From: Nyssa sinensis
Taxonomy: Eukaryota > Streptophyta > Magnoliopsida > Cornales > Nyssaceae
Assembly (NCBI GenBank): GCA_008638375.1
Contig: CM018052.1
Span: 24,264,071 to 24,328,070, forward strand
Direction: 5' to 3'
Length of the DNA stretch: 64,000 bases
Below, piece by piece: positions 12,601 through 21,639 of the stretch. A program made the translations under genes and the position numbers. The notes beneath the pieces were generated by a model. It did no database searches and was not told the origin of the DNA. It saw only the letters and a program-made list of their open reading frames with translations. Position 1 is the stretch's first letter; each line of letters opens with the position of its first letter.

Positions 12601-15600
12601 ACATCTCACATCAAAGATTATTGGTATATGCCTATTACAATCAAGAATAGGCTTCCCATTATAATGGGACTATAAATTCATCTGTTCTCTTCTAATTTGT
12701 TTGAATCCGCACTTCTTATTTTCGGTGTATTCACAGTAAAGCTTTAAATACCTGCTATAGCTACAATGCTTGACAAATTCACAGAAATTCCTCATAATGG
12801 TACCAGTCAATTATGGGAAAAAGAAAAAAAAAATTAAAACATAACAAGGTTTAGAAATATTAACTTTGATTAATAAAATATAAAAAAATACAAAAAATTT
12901 ATAGGAGCCCAAGAAAAACATGCTCAAGATATGTCATCCTTCTTGAATTTCCATTAACCATAGGATTTTACATTCTTTTAAACATAACAAGCTTTAAAAA
13001 GATTTAACTTTGATTAAAGAAATAGAAAAAATTACAAAATTTCCTAGGAGTATTAATTTATAAAGAATGCTGGAAATATGTCATCCTTCTTGAATTTCCA
13101 TTAAGCATTAGATTTTACATTAGGCACGGGCAATGATGACTCATGGGATTCAAAAGTAGGACTTCACTGTAGCATTTCATGACATTTGCGATTCACCACA
13201 AGGAATGTAAACAAAATCCAAATAGACAGGTGTGCCTAGTAAATGCTTTCTCTTCTTTTTTCCTTTTTGGCAAGTATACATGGTACATAAAATCCAATTT
13301 CTAGTCTTAGTCCTGCTTAAGCAGACAGAGTACTCAGAGGAGCGGACTAGAGACAGACCTAACCTTTGGCATTATTTTTGCACAAAGTAGCTGCTCTCAA
13401 ACTCGAACCTATATCCTCATGCTTGATGGCCAGATCACCTTACCATTGTGCCAAGCAACATGGTACATGCTTTATTCAAATAAATTGCACACATAAGTAG
13501 ATAAAATATAACGAATATAAGTATTGGAATATGTCTTGCATGTAGTTTATGGCAAGAGAGGAATAGAAGAGTATTCAAAGGGAAAGAGCAGTAGATTTCC
13601 TATTTTAAGGATTCTTTTTTGCAAATTGTTATACTTTTGGTGTAAAGAAGATAGCAAGTTGTAGGACTCCTTTGTGGGTTTTTTGGGGGAGCTAAGGCTT
13701 TTATTGTGTGCCAGCCCCTTGCGCCCCCCTCGGGCGCTTTTTATATACGTCACTTTTACTGATCAAAAAAAAGAACTCAATAGTTTCTCAATCAATTCAA
13801 GGGCACATATCATGACAATAGCTGAGTGAAAATAACATAACAAAGAGATTGTTCAATTGAAGCACATCTTACATGGAAAAGATGTCATATCCATATGGTC
13901 CTTGGATAGATCAAGTCCACACAAAGAATTTGTAATCTCAGCTGCACAAGATAGGAAAGCCTCTGACCATTACAACAGAAAGCATTATGTATACTCACAA
14001 ATTACTTGAAACATATTCATTATGACATACCAAAGCTGATAAACAATATGGCAAGAGAGCCAGATTTGACCTCAGCTGCTAGCTTGTTAATCTCAGGGAG
14101 AATAAAATTTGCTTGAGCTCGATTCATCCCCTCTGCTCCAGCGTAAGTAGTCAACATACATGCTCGACTGAAGCGATAAACTGCAGAATACTGTTTCCAA
14201 ATGACATTAGAGAAAGTAAAAAAGCAAATAGAATGGACAGATTTAGCTAAGGTGGTAGAAACATTATTACCTCTGCAATTGCAACATTGGAAACTGGCCT
14301 TGCCAACAAAATGTACACAGGAAACAAACTTTTAGGTTGCACTCCATCATCCATAGTCCGTGACAGAGAAATTTCCATTTGTATTCTACAAGTTCATACA
14401 GAACACCAGTACACTAAAAATGTTGTTCAATTGTATGATATAAATTCAACCAGCAGAAATCATGCCAAGATCCACAAAACTAAATAGTTAGCCAAAATAA
14501 AGTAAATGAAAGAACCAGATGATGGAAAAGCTACAAAGTTAGAATTAAAATCCCTTTCGGGGGATGCACTGGCGGAAAATCTTTTTCAGATCTGAGAACA
14601 TGTGGACTTGTCAAAACAAAACAAAAAAAAAAAGATCCGAGATCATGTGGTTAAAGACCCGGGGTTTCGGGACAAGGTTAGAGGTAAATCCAGCTTTGTG
14701 TTGACCAGGAAGCTCAAATTGCTAGAAGTTGATCTGGAAAGTGGAATGACTCATGAGGAAGAATTTGGTAATGTTCAAGCAAGGAAAGAGAGCATTTAAT
14801 GGAAGATTCAGCAGCTGGATAGGAAGGAGCAAGAGGAATTTTTGAATGAGGAACGGAAACAAAGGGAAGGTCTTAGAGGGGAACTGGGATGTGTGGTGAA
14901 GCTGGAAGAAATCTCCCGGCGACAGAAATGGAGAGAGCTCCGGCGGAGAGAAGGCAATAGAAACACAAAATTCTTTCACAGGGTGGCTAATTATCATAGA
15001 AGGAGAAACAATATTGGCATGATCACAGTTAGCAAGAGGACTTTTCAGGATCCATAAGATTAAAGAGGAGATTTCAAGTTTTTATTGGTGTTTATATAAA
15101 GCAAAATGTTCATGGAGACCAGACTTAGAGGAATTGGAATTCAAATGTATCTCAAGGGTAGAAGCGGAGATGTTAGAAAGACCATTTGAAGAGGAGGAGG
15201 TCGTGATGGCTTTGAAGACTTGTGATGGGAATAAGGCTCCTAGCCCATACCGTTACACCTTGGCTTTCGACAATCAATGTTGGGGGTGATAAGGGGAGAT
15301 GTTATGGAGGTGTTTAATAGTTTTCATGATTCCTATTCCTTTGAAAGAAGCCTTAATGCAACTTTTCTAACTTTGATTCCAAAGGAGGGGGCAGTGAATA
15401 TAAAGGACTTTCGGTCAATTAACTTAGTTGGTAGCCTATACAAGCTTTTGGTCAAGGTTCTTTCTTTGAGATTGAGGGTGGTTATGGATCAGATTATTTC
15501 TCGCAGCCAGAAAGATTCTTTTTTGTTTTTTTTTTTTTTTTTTTTGGGTGGGGGGGGAAGAAATTCTAGATGCATTATTGTTAACTAATGAATGTATTGA

Positions 15601-18600
15601 TTCGAGGAAGAAGAAAAGAGAAAGGTTTGGTGTGTTTGTTGGACATTGAGACAGCTTATGATCATGTTAACTGGAACTTTCTTATTTTTGTGCTTAGCAA
15701 AATGGGGTTTGGGGAGAGAGAGAAGAAATGGATCCAGATTTGTATTTCTATAGTATCTTTTTCGGTGTTGGTGAATGGCACTCCGAGAGGTTTCTTCCGG
15801 TCTTCTAGAGGATTGAGGCAAGGGGATGGAGAGAGCTATTGTTGTTGGTTGGTTGAACCGTTGAAGGGCTTTGTGTTAGAGGGGGGGGGTGGAAGGAGGG
15901 TTGTGATTTCTCACCTTTTATTTGCGAACAATACCATAGTCTTCTATGAAGTGGAGGAGATTCAGTTGAGATATTTACAATGTATTTTGATATGCTTTGA
16001 GGCAGTATCAGGGCTGAAGGTGAACTTGCACAAGAGTAAAATCATTCTGGTGGGAGAGGTGGAAGGCATGGGGGAGATGGTGGAAGGGGTGGGTTGCGAG
16101 GTGGGGAAGCTTCCAACTAAGTTCTTGGACCTTCCTTTAGGTGCTCTAGTGAAATCTATAGGGGTGTGGGATACAGTGGTGAAAAGATTCCAATGTTGTC
16201 TGGCAAGATGGAAACAGCATTACCTCTCAAAAGGGGGAACGATCACTCTCATCAAAAGCATGTTAGAAAATCTTCCAGCATATTACATGTCTATATTTTC
16301 GATGCCTGCTTCAGTAAGAAAGAAACTGGAAAAGATCCAAATGGACTTCTTATGGGGAGATATGGAGGATTCGAGGAAGATAAACTTGGTGAGTTGGGAT
16401 AAAGTTCAACGCCCATTAGCGGAGGGAGGTTTGGGTTTGCAAGATTTGCAACAATTTAATCAAGCTCTCCTTGGAAAATGGATATGGAGATTTGCTAAGG
16501 AAGAGTAGGCGATGTGGAGGGATGTGATTGCTACAAAGTTAGGGTGGTTGATTGTATTGAGGAGGTGGCCGGAAGGAAGGTCTGGTGTCCTCGCTTCCAA
16601 AGGAATTTTTTTGATTGGGAGGTACGGGAACTTGAAAGCCTTGTGGAGATGCTAAACTTAGTGGAGTTAAGGGAGGGAAGAAGGGAGGGTTGAACTGGAC
16701 TATCTGTAAAAATGGAGAATTCACGGTCCATTTATTCTATTGGTCTCCTTAAAGTTGGTTTTTTTGCATGGTTAGCTTCATGGAGCTATACTCACGATGG
16801 ACAATTTGGGGCGAAGAGGTTACCATGTGCAAAGTAGATGTCCCTTATGTAAGGTTGAGAAGGAATCGATGAATCATCTCCTAGTGCATTGCAAGATTGC
16901 TCGTGGTGCATGAAGTTTGGTGCTTTTGATTTTTGGGCGCATGTGGGTAACATCCGCCACCATAAACGAAGTGTTTTTATCATGGAGAAGTGGGAGAATT
17001 AGGAAGGAATTGCGAATTGCATGGAAAATGGCCCCTCTTTGCCTTGTTTGGTGTTTGTGGCAGGAGAGAAATTGAAGAATTTTTGAAGGGGTGGAATCAC
17101 CCCTGCCTTTAGGGAAGGTTAAAGATAATTTTTTGAAAACACTCTTTTTTTTTGGGATTTTTGGTTAGGGAGGAATTTCCATTGTATTTACACAAACTAA
17201 GGGATTTTTGGGGAGGTCTCAGGCCGTCCCCTTTTTGTACATAGGTTTCCCTTTTGGGGGGCCTACTTATATTAATACAATTACCTTTACCAATCAAAAA
17301 TAAATAAACAAATGGATTGAATGACATCCATCTAGTATACAACTATTGCATTGTTGTAGTGACTTCCATTAACATATACTGTTCAAGCCACTGCAGAGAG
17401 TACTTGTTCAAATTAATGCAGCACAATTTTTTTTTGACAAGTAAATTAATGTAGCACAATATTGTTCACAGTTCACACTACTCTAGGAGTGGCTAGTTAG
17501 GTTATTTTGGTCCTTTCTTGGAATGTTTTGTCCCTATATTTGAACTTTTAATCGATATGTGAGATTAGTTGACTATACCTTAAGCCTCAGAACTAACCGA
17601 TATTAGGATTTCAAGTTTAAAGAATGAGATGTAGTAATCTATTTAGGAGTTGCTGAATTATCAAGTTGAGAAACTGGATTTTTAAAGGTATTTCTTCTTC
17701 CAGTATTCTCTGTGATAAACTCTGAATTGCACCAAGCCACATTTTAGACCATAAAGAAATAATCCCTATACATCCCAATTTATTAAAAAATCTATTTAAA
17801 AAAAAGAGGGAGAGAGAAAAACTACCCAAAATTTTTTTTGAAAAAAAAAATGCCAAGTTTTAGAGATCTCACAACTTGGGTAGATCTTGCAGCATGTGTC
17901 CTTCCTTCGTTGACACAGAACAAGAATACAAGGCTATCCCAGTGCACGAGGCTCCGGCCACTGTGGGGTCAGGGAGGGTTAGATATACACAGCCTTACCC
18001 CTGCAAGCGGAGAGGCAATTTCCACAACTTGGACCCGTGACCTCCAAGTCACAATGGAGCAACCTTAATATTGTGCCAAGGCCTGCCCTATGACACAAAA
18101 ATAGAAGACAAGATGAAAAATATCTTGGCTGAAAAGACTAAACGCATGCAAATACGCTCTTTTATGTCTAGGATCCTAAAGACTTTTAGCTGATCTCCTA
18201 CCCAAGATGCCTTTTCTAGCTTCCTACATGATGAAAATATGTGGGTACTAATAACATATCCGGGTTCACAATTTCACATTGCTTACAACTTCGTTAATAG
18301 CTTGTTTTCCCTCTTAGATCCCAAATGCAGCACATTCCAATTCAAAAATCTTTATACTAAAAGAGTCTGCCTCTTTACCCAAAGTCCCAAAATAACTCAC
18401 TATTTAAGAACTTTCAAGGCATTTCCCTGAAATAAGAATGCCACAACACTCAATCCAATGTCCTATCGACTATCAACCCAAATCCCACAACACTCAAATT
18501 CATAGTTTTAATTAACGGTCGTGGCCACCATAATGGTCACAGTGACGTGAATGTGGGGGTGTAACGGGTGTAACGTAACGGACGTGACTATCGAGAGCCT

Positions 18601-21520
18601 AAAAAAAAATTTTTCATTGCACAACACCTAAAAATGGTACTAATACGCATGTTTTAATCACATAATTTCATATATTTGGATTTTTAGTGAATTTTGATGA
18701 ATTTTATATAGATGATTTTATATGACTAATGAATTTTATATTGAATTTTATGTCGTTGGAAACAATAAAAGTGTGATAATTATTATATTTCACTACTTTG
18801 TAAAATTTATAAAGATGATTTTAATTATAGAATTTCATATTTTTGAGTTTTCAGTATTTTAAATAAATCTGGTAAGATTTATAAGATGATTTTATTTGGT
18901 TAATGAGTTTTATATGGAATATAATTGTTATATTTCATTATTTTTATGCATATAAAATAAATATATAAATTTTACCCAGTAAACCATTCACATAAATAAA
19001 ATGAAAATATTTCAAAATAAAAAATTTTAAAAGCTCATTTTTAAGTCTAATCCAAATACAGAAGCAAAAATAAAAATAAACATATAAATTTATTATTAGT
19101 TTAAATGTTTGATTAAAAATTAAACTTATCTCAAAATAGAATATTTACAAGTCTTTTTAAATAATAGATTTAAAAAATTAACTAATAGTATTAAAATAAC
19201 AAAAGGAAATAAAATACAAAAGAGTACTAGTCGGACTACCCACTACAAGAACTAGAAGTCTCCACTTGTCTAACACGTCACTAGTGAGAAAAAGAAAAAG
19301 GAAAAAACATGGCCCCAACTCCCAAGTAAACAAGACGGACAGCCATCTGGGTCTTTCTGGAAGACTCTCAAAAGATAGAGAAGAAGAAAAGAAAAAGAGG
19401 AAAATGTTGAAAGCGAACGGCACATTGAGCTAGTGATTAAAGAAGAAGAATGGATATGTTGATGATCACACAAATTGCTAGATGGAACAGAGACAAGCTG
19501 TATCTCTATTCATATGAATAGCAATCTAGTTTTCAATGTGAAGGACTTGTTTTCTTACAAATATGCCACTAGCCCTTTTCGTATCCTTTGTAAGCTTGGA
19601 TGTAATGCATATTTATTTGATCTAACTACTTATATGAATATCAGTCTAGTTTTCAATATGGCAGACTTGTTTTCTTACCGAGGCACTTTTAAGCCTCCAA
19701 TGTTGCCTTCAGTTGTCTCTTTAGGTCACAGTGCTTCTCCGTCAACCTCAATTCCTAGGCTCCCTTCATTTCAATAGTGACGCATGGATCAAATTAAAAA
19801 TGTGTTGCGGGATGAGGTGATTGGTTTGCCTAATGGTGGATGCTAGCCAGGTCAAGTGGAGAGATCGCCATGTTTATGTTACTTAGATTGAGAATGTATT
19901 GGGGAATGAGGTGACCGGTTCGCCTAATGGTGGATTCAAGGGCTACCTGGTCCTGTTTATGCAACTTACCAAATCTTTTGGAGAGTTACCACCATCATAA
20001 CTTGTCGAAGTCGATTTCTTTTTCGCGAGAGAGAATTGATAGGGATCACGATAGGCCCAGAGTAGAGTTTTGCACGTACTATAGACATAGCCACAGAAAG
20101 TCCGAGATTTAAATAATTAGGAATTTATTTTATTGTGCATAATTTTGAGATTTATAGTATGTAGTGAAATTTTATTCACTTTCCTTGCATGCTTTGGGAC
20201 ATCCTATATATATTCTGTGATATTTATTTTTGGAGGAGTTTTTGACATTGATTAATTACAAAATATTGAGAATAATAATCCCAAAAAAAAAAAATATTGA
20301 CAATACCATGAGAAATTGTTCTTTTGAGTCCTTGTGTTTCCTTTTGATGATGCAACAATACCCTTTTTGGTACTTTCTAGTGATATATTCCATATTTTAT
20401 TCATCAAAAAAAAATTAAAGAAAAAGATACAATTAGGATCAAATCTATAATTTTTTCATAGAGAACTTACCATTTAATATATATGTCGTGTCATGCATTT
20501 TTAGATACTAAACATGTATCAAATTATAATCAAAGATAACTATTACGAGAATTAATTTTCAATATCGTAGAATATTTGTCTCATAAATGTTACCTCTTTC
20601 TGTGCTTCGCTTGAATTTTGTAATGCAAACATCTTTGAAGAAATGATGGCTGCATGAGAATGTACCTTCAATTAGAAACATAAAATAGAAGAAGAAAAAA
20701 AATGAAGTATCGATATTTTCAATACTCCAAGAATGAGAATTTTACACATTTCTGGCATCAGTATAATCAGGGCCCTACATATAAACCCAGCATTTTATGT
20801 AGAACAGTGAACACTGATGGAAATTTACATGGCCAAAAATAAGAACAACAGTGTGATTGAATTGACAAAAGACATCTATTGCCAACCATTACATTCCAAT
20901 ATGGGCTTTGACCCACTGATGTACACCAAACAAGAGCCTAGTATTTGTGCTTGAGAGCTAATGCCAGTATAAAATTTTGCAAGACCATTCATATGGAACA
21001 GCCTCAAAGAGGAAACTTTTAGCAACAAAGTCTATTACATTTCTAAGAGCACGGCGTTGAAGAATGTTGTAAAGTTCTACAGGCTTGCAGTAAACTGAAA
21101 GGCTCTCCTCGGCTTCAATTTCTTCTTCCGCAGACAAATGTACACGAGAATCTGGGCGGCACATCTGATCTGTGCTTCTAGAGTAGCTGCAATTGAAAAC
21201 AGAATTCATGTTCCATGAACTGTAATGAAGTGGCAATATCTATTTATACTTCAATTATCACATTGCAACTAACCTACAATTAGGCCCCAATAAAATATTA
21301 ATCACTCACAAAGATCAAATAAGGGCACATGCTTTCAAATTTGATAAGAATTTAAAACACAATGAACTTGAGGGGGAAAAAAATCACCCCACATGGTTTG
21401 AGGCCTTCATCATATATTTATGATAGGTTACCCAATAATATAGGCAGTAACGGAAGGAAGATGACATAAAAAAAAAAAAACATACATTGTTTCACGAGCC
21501 ACTAAAGGTATGCCTGGCAT
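498..21520 (-). CDS. EMF2: EMF2-like Polycomb group protein, N-terminal 241 codons (7 exons; 3' part outside window)
   Basis: Partial gene for a VEFS-family Polycomb protein, the plant Su(z)12 homologue of the PRC2 histone H3K27 methyltransferase complex. It acts in the nucleus and, in Arabidopsis, represses flowering genes. Seven exons with GT-AG borders join in phase: 21486-21520, 21039-21186, 20594-20649, 14271-14385, 14031-14190, 13873-13941 and 498-637 (723 nt, 241 codons, no stop). The protein starts [11 protein letters not shown] and contains [91 protein letters not shown] and [20 protein letters not shown]. As I remember EMF2, these segments occur in this order. VRN2 lacks the middle part, so EMF2 fits better. 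The C2H2 zinc finger and VEFS box must lie left of position 1. Introns 3 (6.2 kb) and 6 (13.2 kb) are full of transposons. Expression was not testable. Confidence 0.93.
858..1388 (-). mobile_element. L1-type LINE fragment (ORF2 C-terminal part)
   Basis: Minus-strand reading in several broken frames gives pieces such as [16 protein letters not shown] and FFVKSYY, typical of the stretch between the reverse transcriptase and the terminal zf-RVT domain of plant L1 LINEs. It stops at about 858 just after the FPWK-type motif, so the 3' end is missing. It abuts the 3' tail of the next LINE at about 1390. Non-functional. Confidence 0.65.
1486..2019 (-). pseudogene. LINE ORF2 C-terminal zf-RVT domain (177-codon open segment)
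   Basis: Open for 177 codons. It contains [20 protein letters not shown], then [34 protein letters not shown] and [16 protein letters not shown], the cysteine/histidine zf-RVT module at the C-terminus of plant L1 LINE ORF2. It is the best-kept piece of the minus-strand LINE; the upstream RT is broken. Confidence 0.8.
3430..4880 (+). mobile_element. Internally deleted L1-type LINE nested in the minus-strand LINE
   Basis: It starts 5'-truncated within the endonuclease (AIVCLQE, then [51 protein letters not shown]). At about 4190 it passes directly from the pre-RT helix (LKNELKRWK) to the zf-RVT entry ([19 protein letters not shown]), so the whole reverse transcriptase is absent. The rest is frameshifted zf-RVT ([14 protein letters not shown]) and a 3' tail with CCCCCTTGGTG and TTGTCAGGAAAAAA. 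The removed segment sits exactly where the host LINE should read GPDGF-TMAFF. Confidence 0.85.
5400..6000. other. Intron sequence with no assigned feature
   Basis: From 5400 to 5700 it is unassigned AT-rich DNA. At 5740-5990 a plus-strand frame is Gln/Tyr-rich ([17 protein letters not shown]) and full of stops; it may be a scrap of a retro-copied coding sequence but I cannot name it. The block ends at the target duplication of the 6001-7041 element. Confidence 0.3.
6001..7041. mobile_element. Non-autonomous hAT-like element with 8-bp target duplication
   Basis: Flanked by perfect 8-bp direct repeats CACACAAG (5993-6000 and 7042-7049). The ends are imperfect inverted repeats: CATAGTTGTTGCG on the left and CAAGGTTGTCGAA on the reverse of the right. 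Both ends carry many copies of a CGATACG-like motif. The interior is AT-rich without a transposase. An 8-bp duplication and CA-initial ends fit the hAT superfamily. It carries a 60-bp LINE tail insertion at 6241-6300. Confidence 0.8.
6241..6300 (-). mobile_element. 60-bp severely 5'-truncated LINE insertion with 17-bp TSD
   Basis: Poly-T followed by TGATAAGTAATTG and GCGCCCAAAGGGGGCGAAC, the reverse of the LINE 3' tail also seen at 1389, 11241, 13720 and 17260. Flanking direct repeats are CTATTCTGGTTCCTCAC (6224-6240) and CTATTTTGGTTCCTCAC (6301-6317), with 1 mismatch. This is target-primed retrotransposition that copied only the tail. Confidence 0.85.
7050..8565 (-). mobile_element. L1-type LINE fragment (RT end to pre-zf-RVT), interrupted by a MITE
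   Basis: Minus-strand pieces in order are an RT active-site segment MFVDDTIIF at about 8440, [19 protein letters not shown] with ITLLKS (about 8150), [17 protein letters not shown] with VLSQAWLGK (about 7530), and [15 protein letters not shown] (about 7350). This is the normal LINE order, broken by frameshifts and by the 7576-7961 insertion. It ends at the hAT target duplication at about 7049. Confidence 0.75.
7576..7961. mobile_element. 386-bp MITE in a LINE, 9-11-bp TSD (Mutator-like)
   Basis: Host LINE coding sequence is duplicated at the borders: GTTTCACTTAA (7565-7575) and GTTCCACTCAA (7962-7972), 9 of 11 bases equal. The ends are weak inverted repeats (TATTACCTAGAAT against CATGGTTACCAAAAT). 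No coding content. The duplication length suggests a Mutator-like MITE; family assignment is tentative. Confidence 0.6.
8600..8745 (+). repeat. SINE-like repeat tail
   Basis: It contains GTAGCCGATGCTCCGATCCC followed by AAATAGTGGGATAAGGCTTTG. To my recollection this belongs to a common dispersed plant repeat with a GGGATAAGGCTTTG tail. Borders and family are uncertain. Confidence 0.4.
8745..9120. other. Intron sequence, nothing recognised
   Basis: AT-rich single-copy-looking DNA with a purine-rich patch at about 8960-9000 (AGAGAGAAG...GAAAGAG). No open frame or repeat end is visible. Confidence 0.4.
9750..11205. mobile_element. TIR element with GAAGCAC ends, carrying a nested hAT MITE
   Basis: The left end CTATGCTAAGAAGCAC and the reverse of the right end CTATGAAGCACAGAC form an inverted repeat, each followed by GACACG/GGACAC-rich repeats (9770-9805 and 11060-11180). 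Possible degenerate 9-bp duplication AATGATTCT / ATAGGTTCT, Mutator-like. It breaks the LINE coding sequence between FFSW and GKVLT. Without the nested 902-bp element it would be about 550 bp. Exact ends are uncertain by a few bases. Confidence 0.65.
10059..10960. mobile_element. 902-bp hAT-like MITE nested in the 9750-11205 element
   Basis: The ends CAATGTAGTTAAAGGC and, reversed, TAGTGTTGTCAAAGGC are inverted repeats. Flanks ATATAAAC (10051-10058) and AAATAAAC (10961-10968) match at 7 of 8 bases. Subterminal repeats GGCGA/CGCCT/GGCGC are characteristic of a dispersed plant hAT MITE type. No transposase. Confidence 0.75.
11241..11323 (-). mobile_element. 83-bp 5'-truncated LINE tail with perfect 19-bp TSD
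   Basis: A T-rich start, then the reversed LINE 3' tail (ACGCCCAAGGAGGGTGAACC). It is flanked by identical 19-bp repeats CTAACTATTGATAATCTAT at 11222-11240 and 11324-11342, which are themselves LINE coding sequence (LTIDNL). Confidence 0.9.
12032..12133 (+). mobile_element. 102-bp tRNA-derived SINE fragment with 14-bp TSD
   Basis: Contains a Pol III B-box-like GGTTCAACTACC after GGTCCCA, and an A-rich tail (CAAAAATAAAAAT). Flanked by identical TTGGAGCACTTCAA at 12018-12031 and 12134-12147. Confidence 0.8.
12150..13285. repeat. Intron sequence with a duplicated block near 12.83-13.11 kb
   Basis: Mostly unassigned. The segment at about 12835-12970 (AACATAACAAG, then ATTAACTTTGATTAA, ending in ATGTCATCCTTCTTGAATTT and the start of TCCATTAA) recurs at about 12980-13115, a tandem duplication of roughly 145 bp with divergence. 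No coding potential. Confidence 0.55.
13289..13457 (-). mobile_element. tRNA-derived SINE, 169 bp, with 11-bp TSD
   Basis: The minus strand starts with an A-box-like TTGGCACAATGGTAAGG, then a B-box-like GGTTCGAGTTT about 35 bases on, as in a tRNA-like head. Flanked by identical ACATGGTACAT at 13278-13288 and 13458-13468. Confidence 0.85.
13545..13785 (+). mobile_element. LINE 3'-end fragment
   Basis: Begins with the zf-RVT tail [15 protein letters not shown] (frame around 13548) and ends in the common LINE 3' tail GCGCCCCCCTCGGGCGCTTT...TACTGATCAAAAAAAAG. It lies 90 bp from EMF2-like exon 6. Confidence 0.8.
13873..13941 (-). CDS. EMF2: EMF2-like coding exon 6
   Basis: 69 nt, acceptor CTTGTGCAG, donor GTAAGA. 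It encodes [19 protein letters not shown] and TSFP. It was found by carrying the reading phase from exon 5. The sequence is poorly conserved, as is the equivalent linker in EMF2. The next intron is 13.2 kb long. Confidence 0.85.
14031..14190 (-). CDS. EMF2: EMF2-like coding exon 5
   Basis: 160 nt, acceptor GGAAACAG, donor GTATGT. It encodes [38 protein letters not shown] and SLAILFISF. It is separated from exon 4 by only 80 bp of intron and ends one base into an Ala codon. Confidence 0.94.
14271..14385 (-). CDS. EMF2: EMF2-like coding exon 4
   Basis: 115 nt, acceptor CTTGTAG, donor GTAATA. It completes an Arg codon, then encodes [18 protein letters not shown] followed by [14 protein letters not shown]. 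It lies 6.2 kb from exon 3; the intron between holds a LINE, an Au SINE and a chromovirus fragment. Confidence 0.92.
14600..17305 (+). mobile_element. L1-type LINE (pre-RT, RT, zf-RVT, 3' tail) in intron 3
   Basis: Plus strand: pre-RT helices ([20 protein letters not shown] with TKFFHR), RT fingers ([18 protein letters not shown]), [13 protein letters not shown] motif as ETAYDHVNW (about 15650), GLRQGD (about 15815), the active-site region reading FANN rather than FADD at 15921-15932, and [10 protein letters not shown]. The zf-RVT region (16540-17130) is stop-ridden. 3' tail TTTTGGGGGGCCT...ACCAATCAAAAATAA ends at about 17305. Poly-T/poly-G tracts near 15520-15560 and a jump after GLRQGD break the frame. 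Confidence 0.88.
15588..16508 (+). pseudogene. LINE reverse transcriptase segment (306 codons open, catalytic Asp pair lost)
   Basis: RT palm and thumb of the LINE above. It starts with [20 protein letters not shown], which keeps the first catalytic Asp region. [20 protein letters not shown] follows, then GD runs into GESYCC instead of PLSP, a small rearrangement. The YxDD-type motif is [10 protein letters not shown], both Asp codons changed to Asn (AAC AAT). The C-terminal part ([33 protein letters not shown]) is normal. Cannot be catalytic as read. Confidence 0.85.
17927..18090 (-). mobile_element. Au-family SINE
   Basis: Minus strand: GGGCAGGCCTTGGCACAAT (A-box region), GAGGTCACGGGTCCAAG (B box), GGGGTAAGGCTGTGTATAT and GGAGCCTCGTGCACTGGGAT, the well-known layout of the plant Au SINE. 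Flanks TGACACAGAACAAGAA (17911-17926) and TGACACAAAAATAGAA (18091-18106) match at 13 of 16, an old target duplication. Confidence 0.9.
18110..19470. other. Intron sequence, AT-rich, unassigned
   Basis: No gene. At 18510-18590 there is a GTAACGG/GTGACG-rich motif cluster (GGGTGTAACGTAACGGACG) resembling the end of a MITE, but no matching second end was found. 18600-19180 is very AT-rich; 19250-19420 has purine-rich tracts. Confidence 0.35.
19490..20060 (+). mobile_element. Ty3/gypsy (chromovirus-like) pol C-terminal fragment
   Basis: Plus strand encodes [20 protein letters not shown] then [17 protein letters not shown], the usual integrase C-terminal tail of plant gypsy polyproteins. An upstream partial repeat [13 protein letters not shown] suggests a small internal duplication. 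At 19790-20030 two decayed repeats resemble chromodomain-type sequence ([20 protein letters not shown], then [11 protein letters not shown]). No RT or LTR nearby. Confidence 0.7.
20594..20649 (-). CDS. EMF2: EMF2-like coding exon 3
   Basis: 56 nt, acceptor CATGCAG, donor GTAACA. Read in the frame set by exon 2 it gives [18 protein letters not shown] plus two bases, matching the basic block that follows RRALRN in EMF2 and VRN2. Only the spliced frame gives this match. Confidence 0.92.
21039..21186 (-). CDS. EMF2: EMF2-like coding exon 2
   Basis: 148 nt, acceptor ...TTGCAG at 21187, donor GTAATA at 21038. It encodes the acidic stretch [12 protein letters not shown] followed by [18 protein letters not shown], the most recognisable N-terminal block of EMF2 proteins. 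Exons 1 and 2 together make exactly 61 codons. Confidence 0.93.
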
Positions 21521-21599
21521 TCTTGTTAGACAATGATGAAATGTAAATTCATAGCTCTTTGAAGCTTTCCAAGGTAAGTAACTTTTAGACACCCTAAAC
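21486..21599 (-). CDS. EMF2: EMF2-like exon with start codon (CDS 21486-21520)
   Basis: The start ATG is at 21520-21518 and opens [11 protein letters not shown], the usual EMF2 N-terminus. The donor GTATG follows 21486 and splits an Ile codon. A good acceptor (TTTGTTGCAG) ends at 21600, so this exon probably carries about 79 nt of 5' UTR (21521-21599) and a further non-coding exon lies upstream. Confidence 0.88.
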
Positions 21600-21639
21600 C
21601 TGCAACAAATGATCATTTGACATCTTTTTAATTAGCCAA

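Noticed and set aside
18510..18600. MITE end with GTAACGG repeats
   Set aside because: No matching inverted end or target duplication found nearby.
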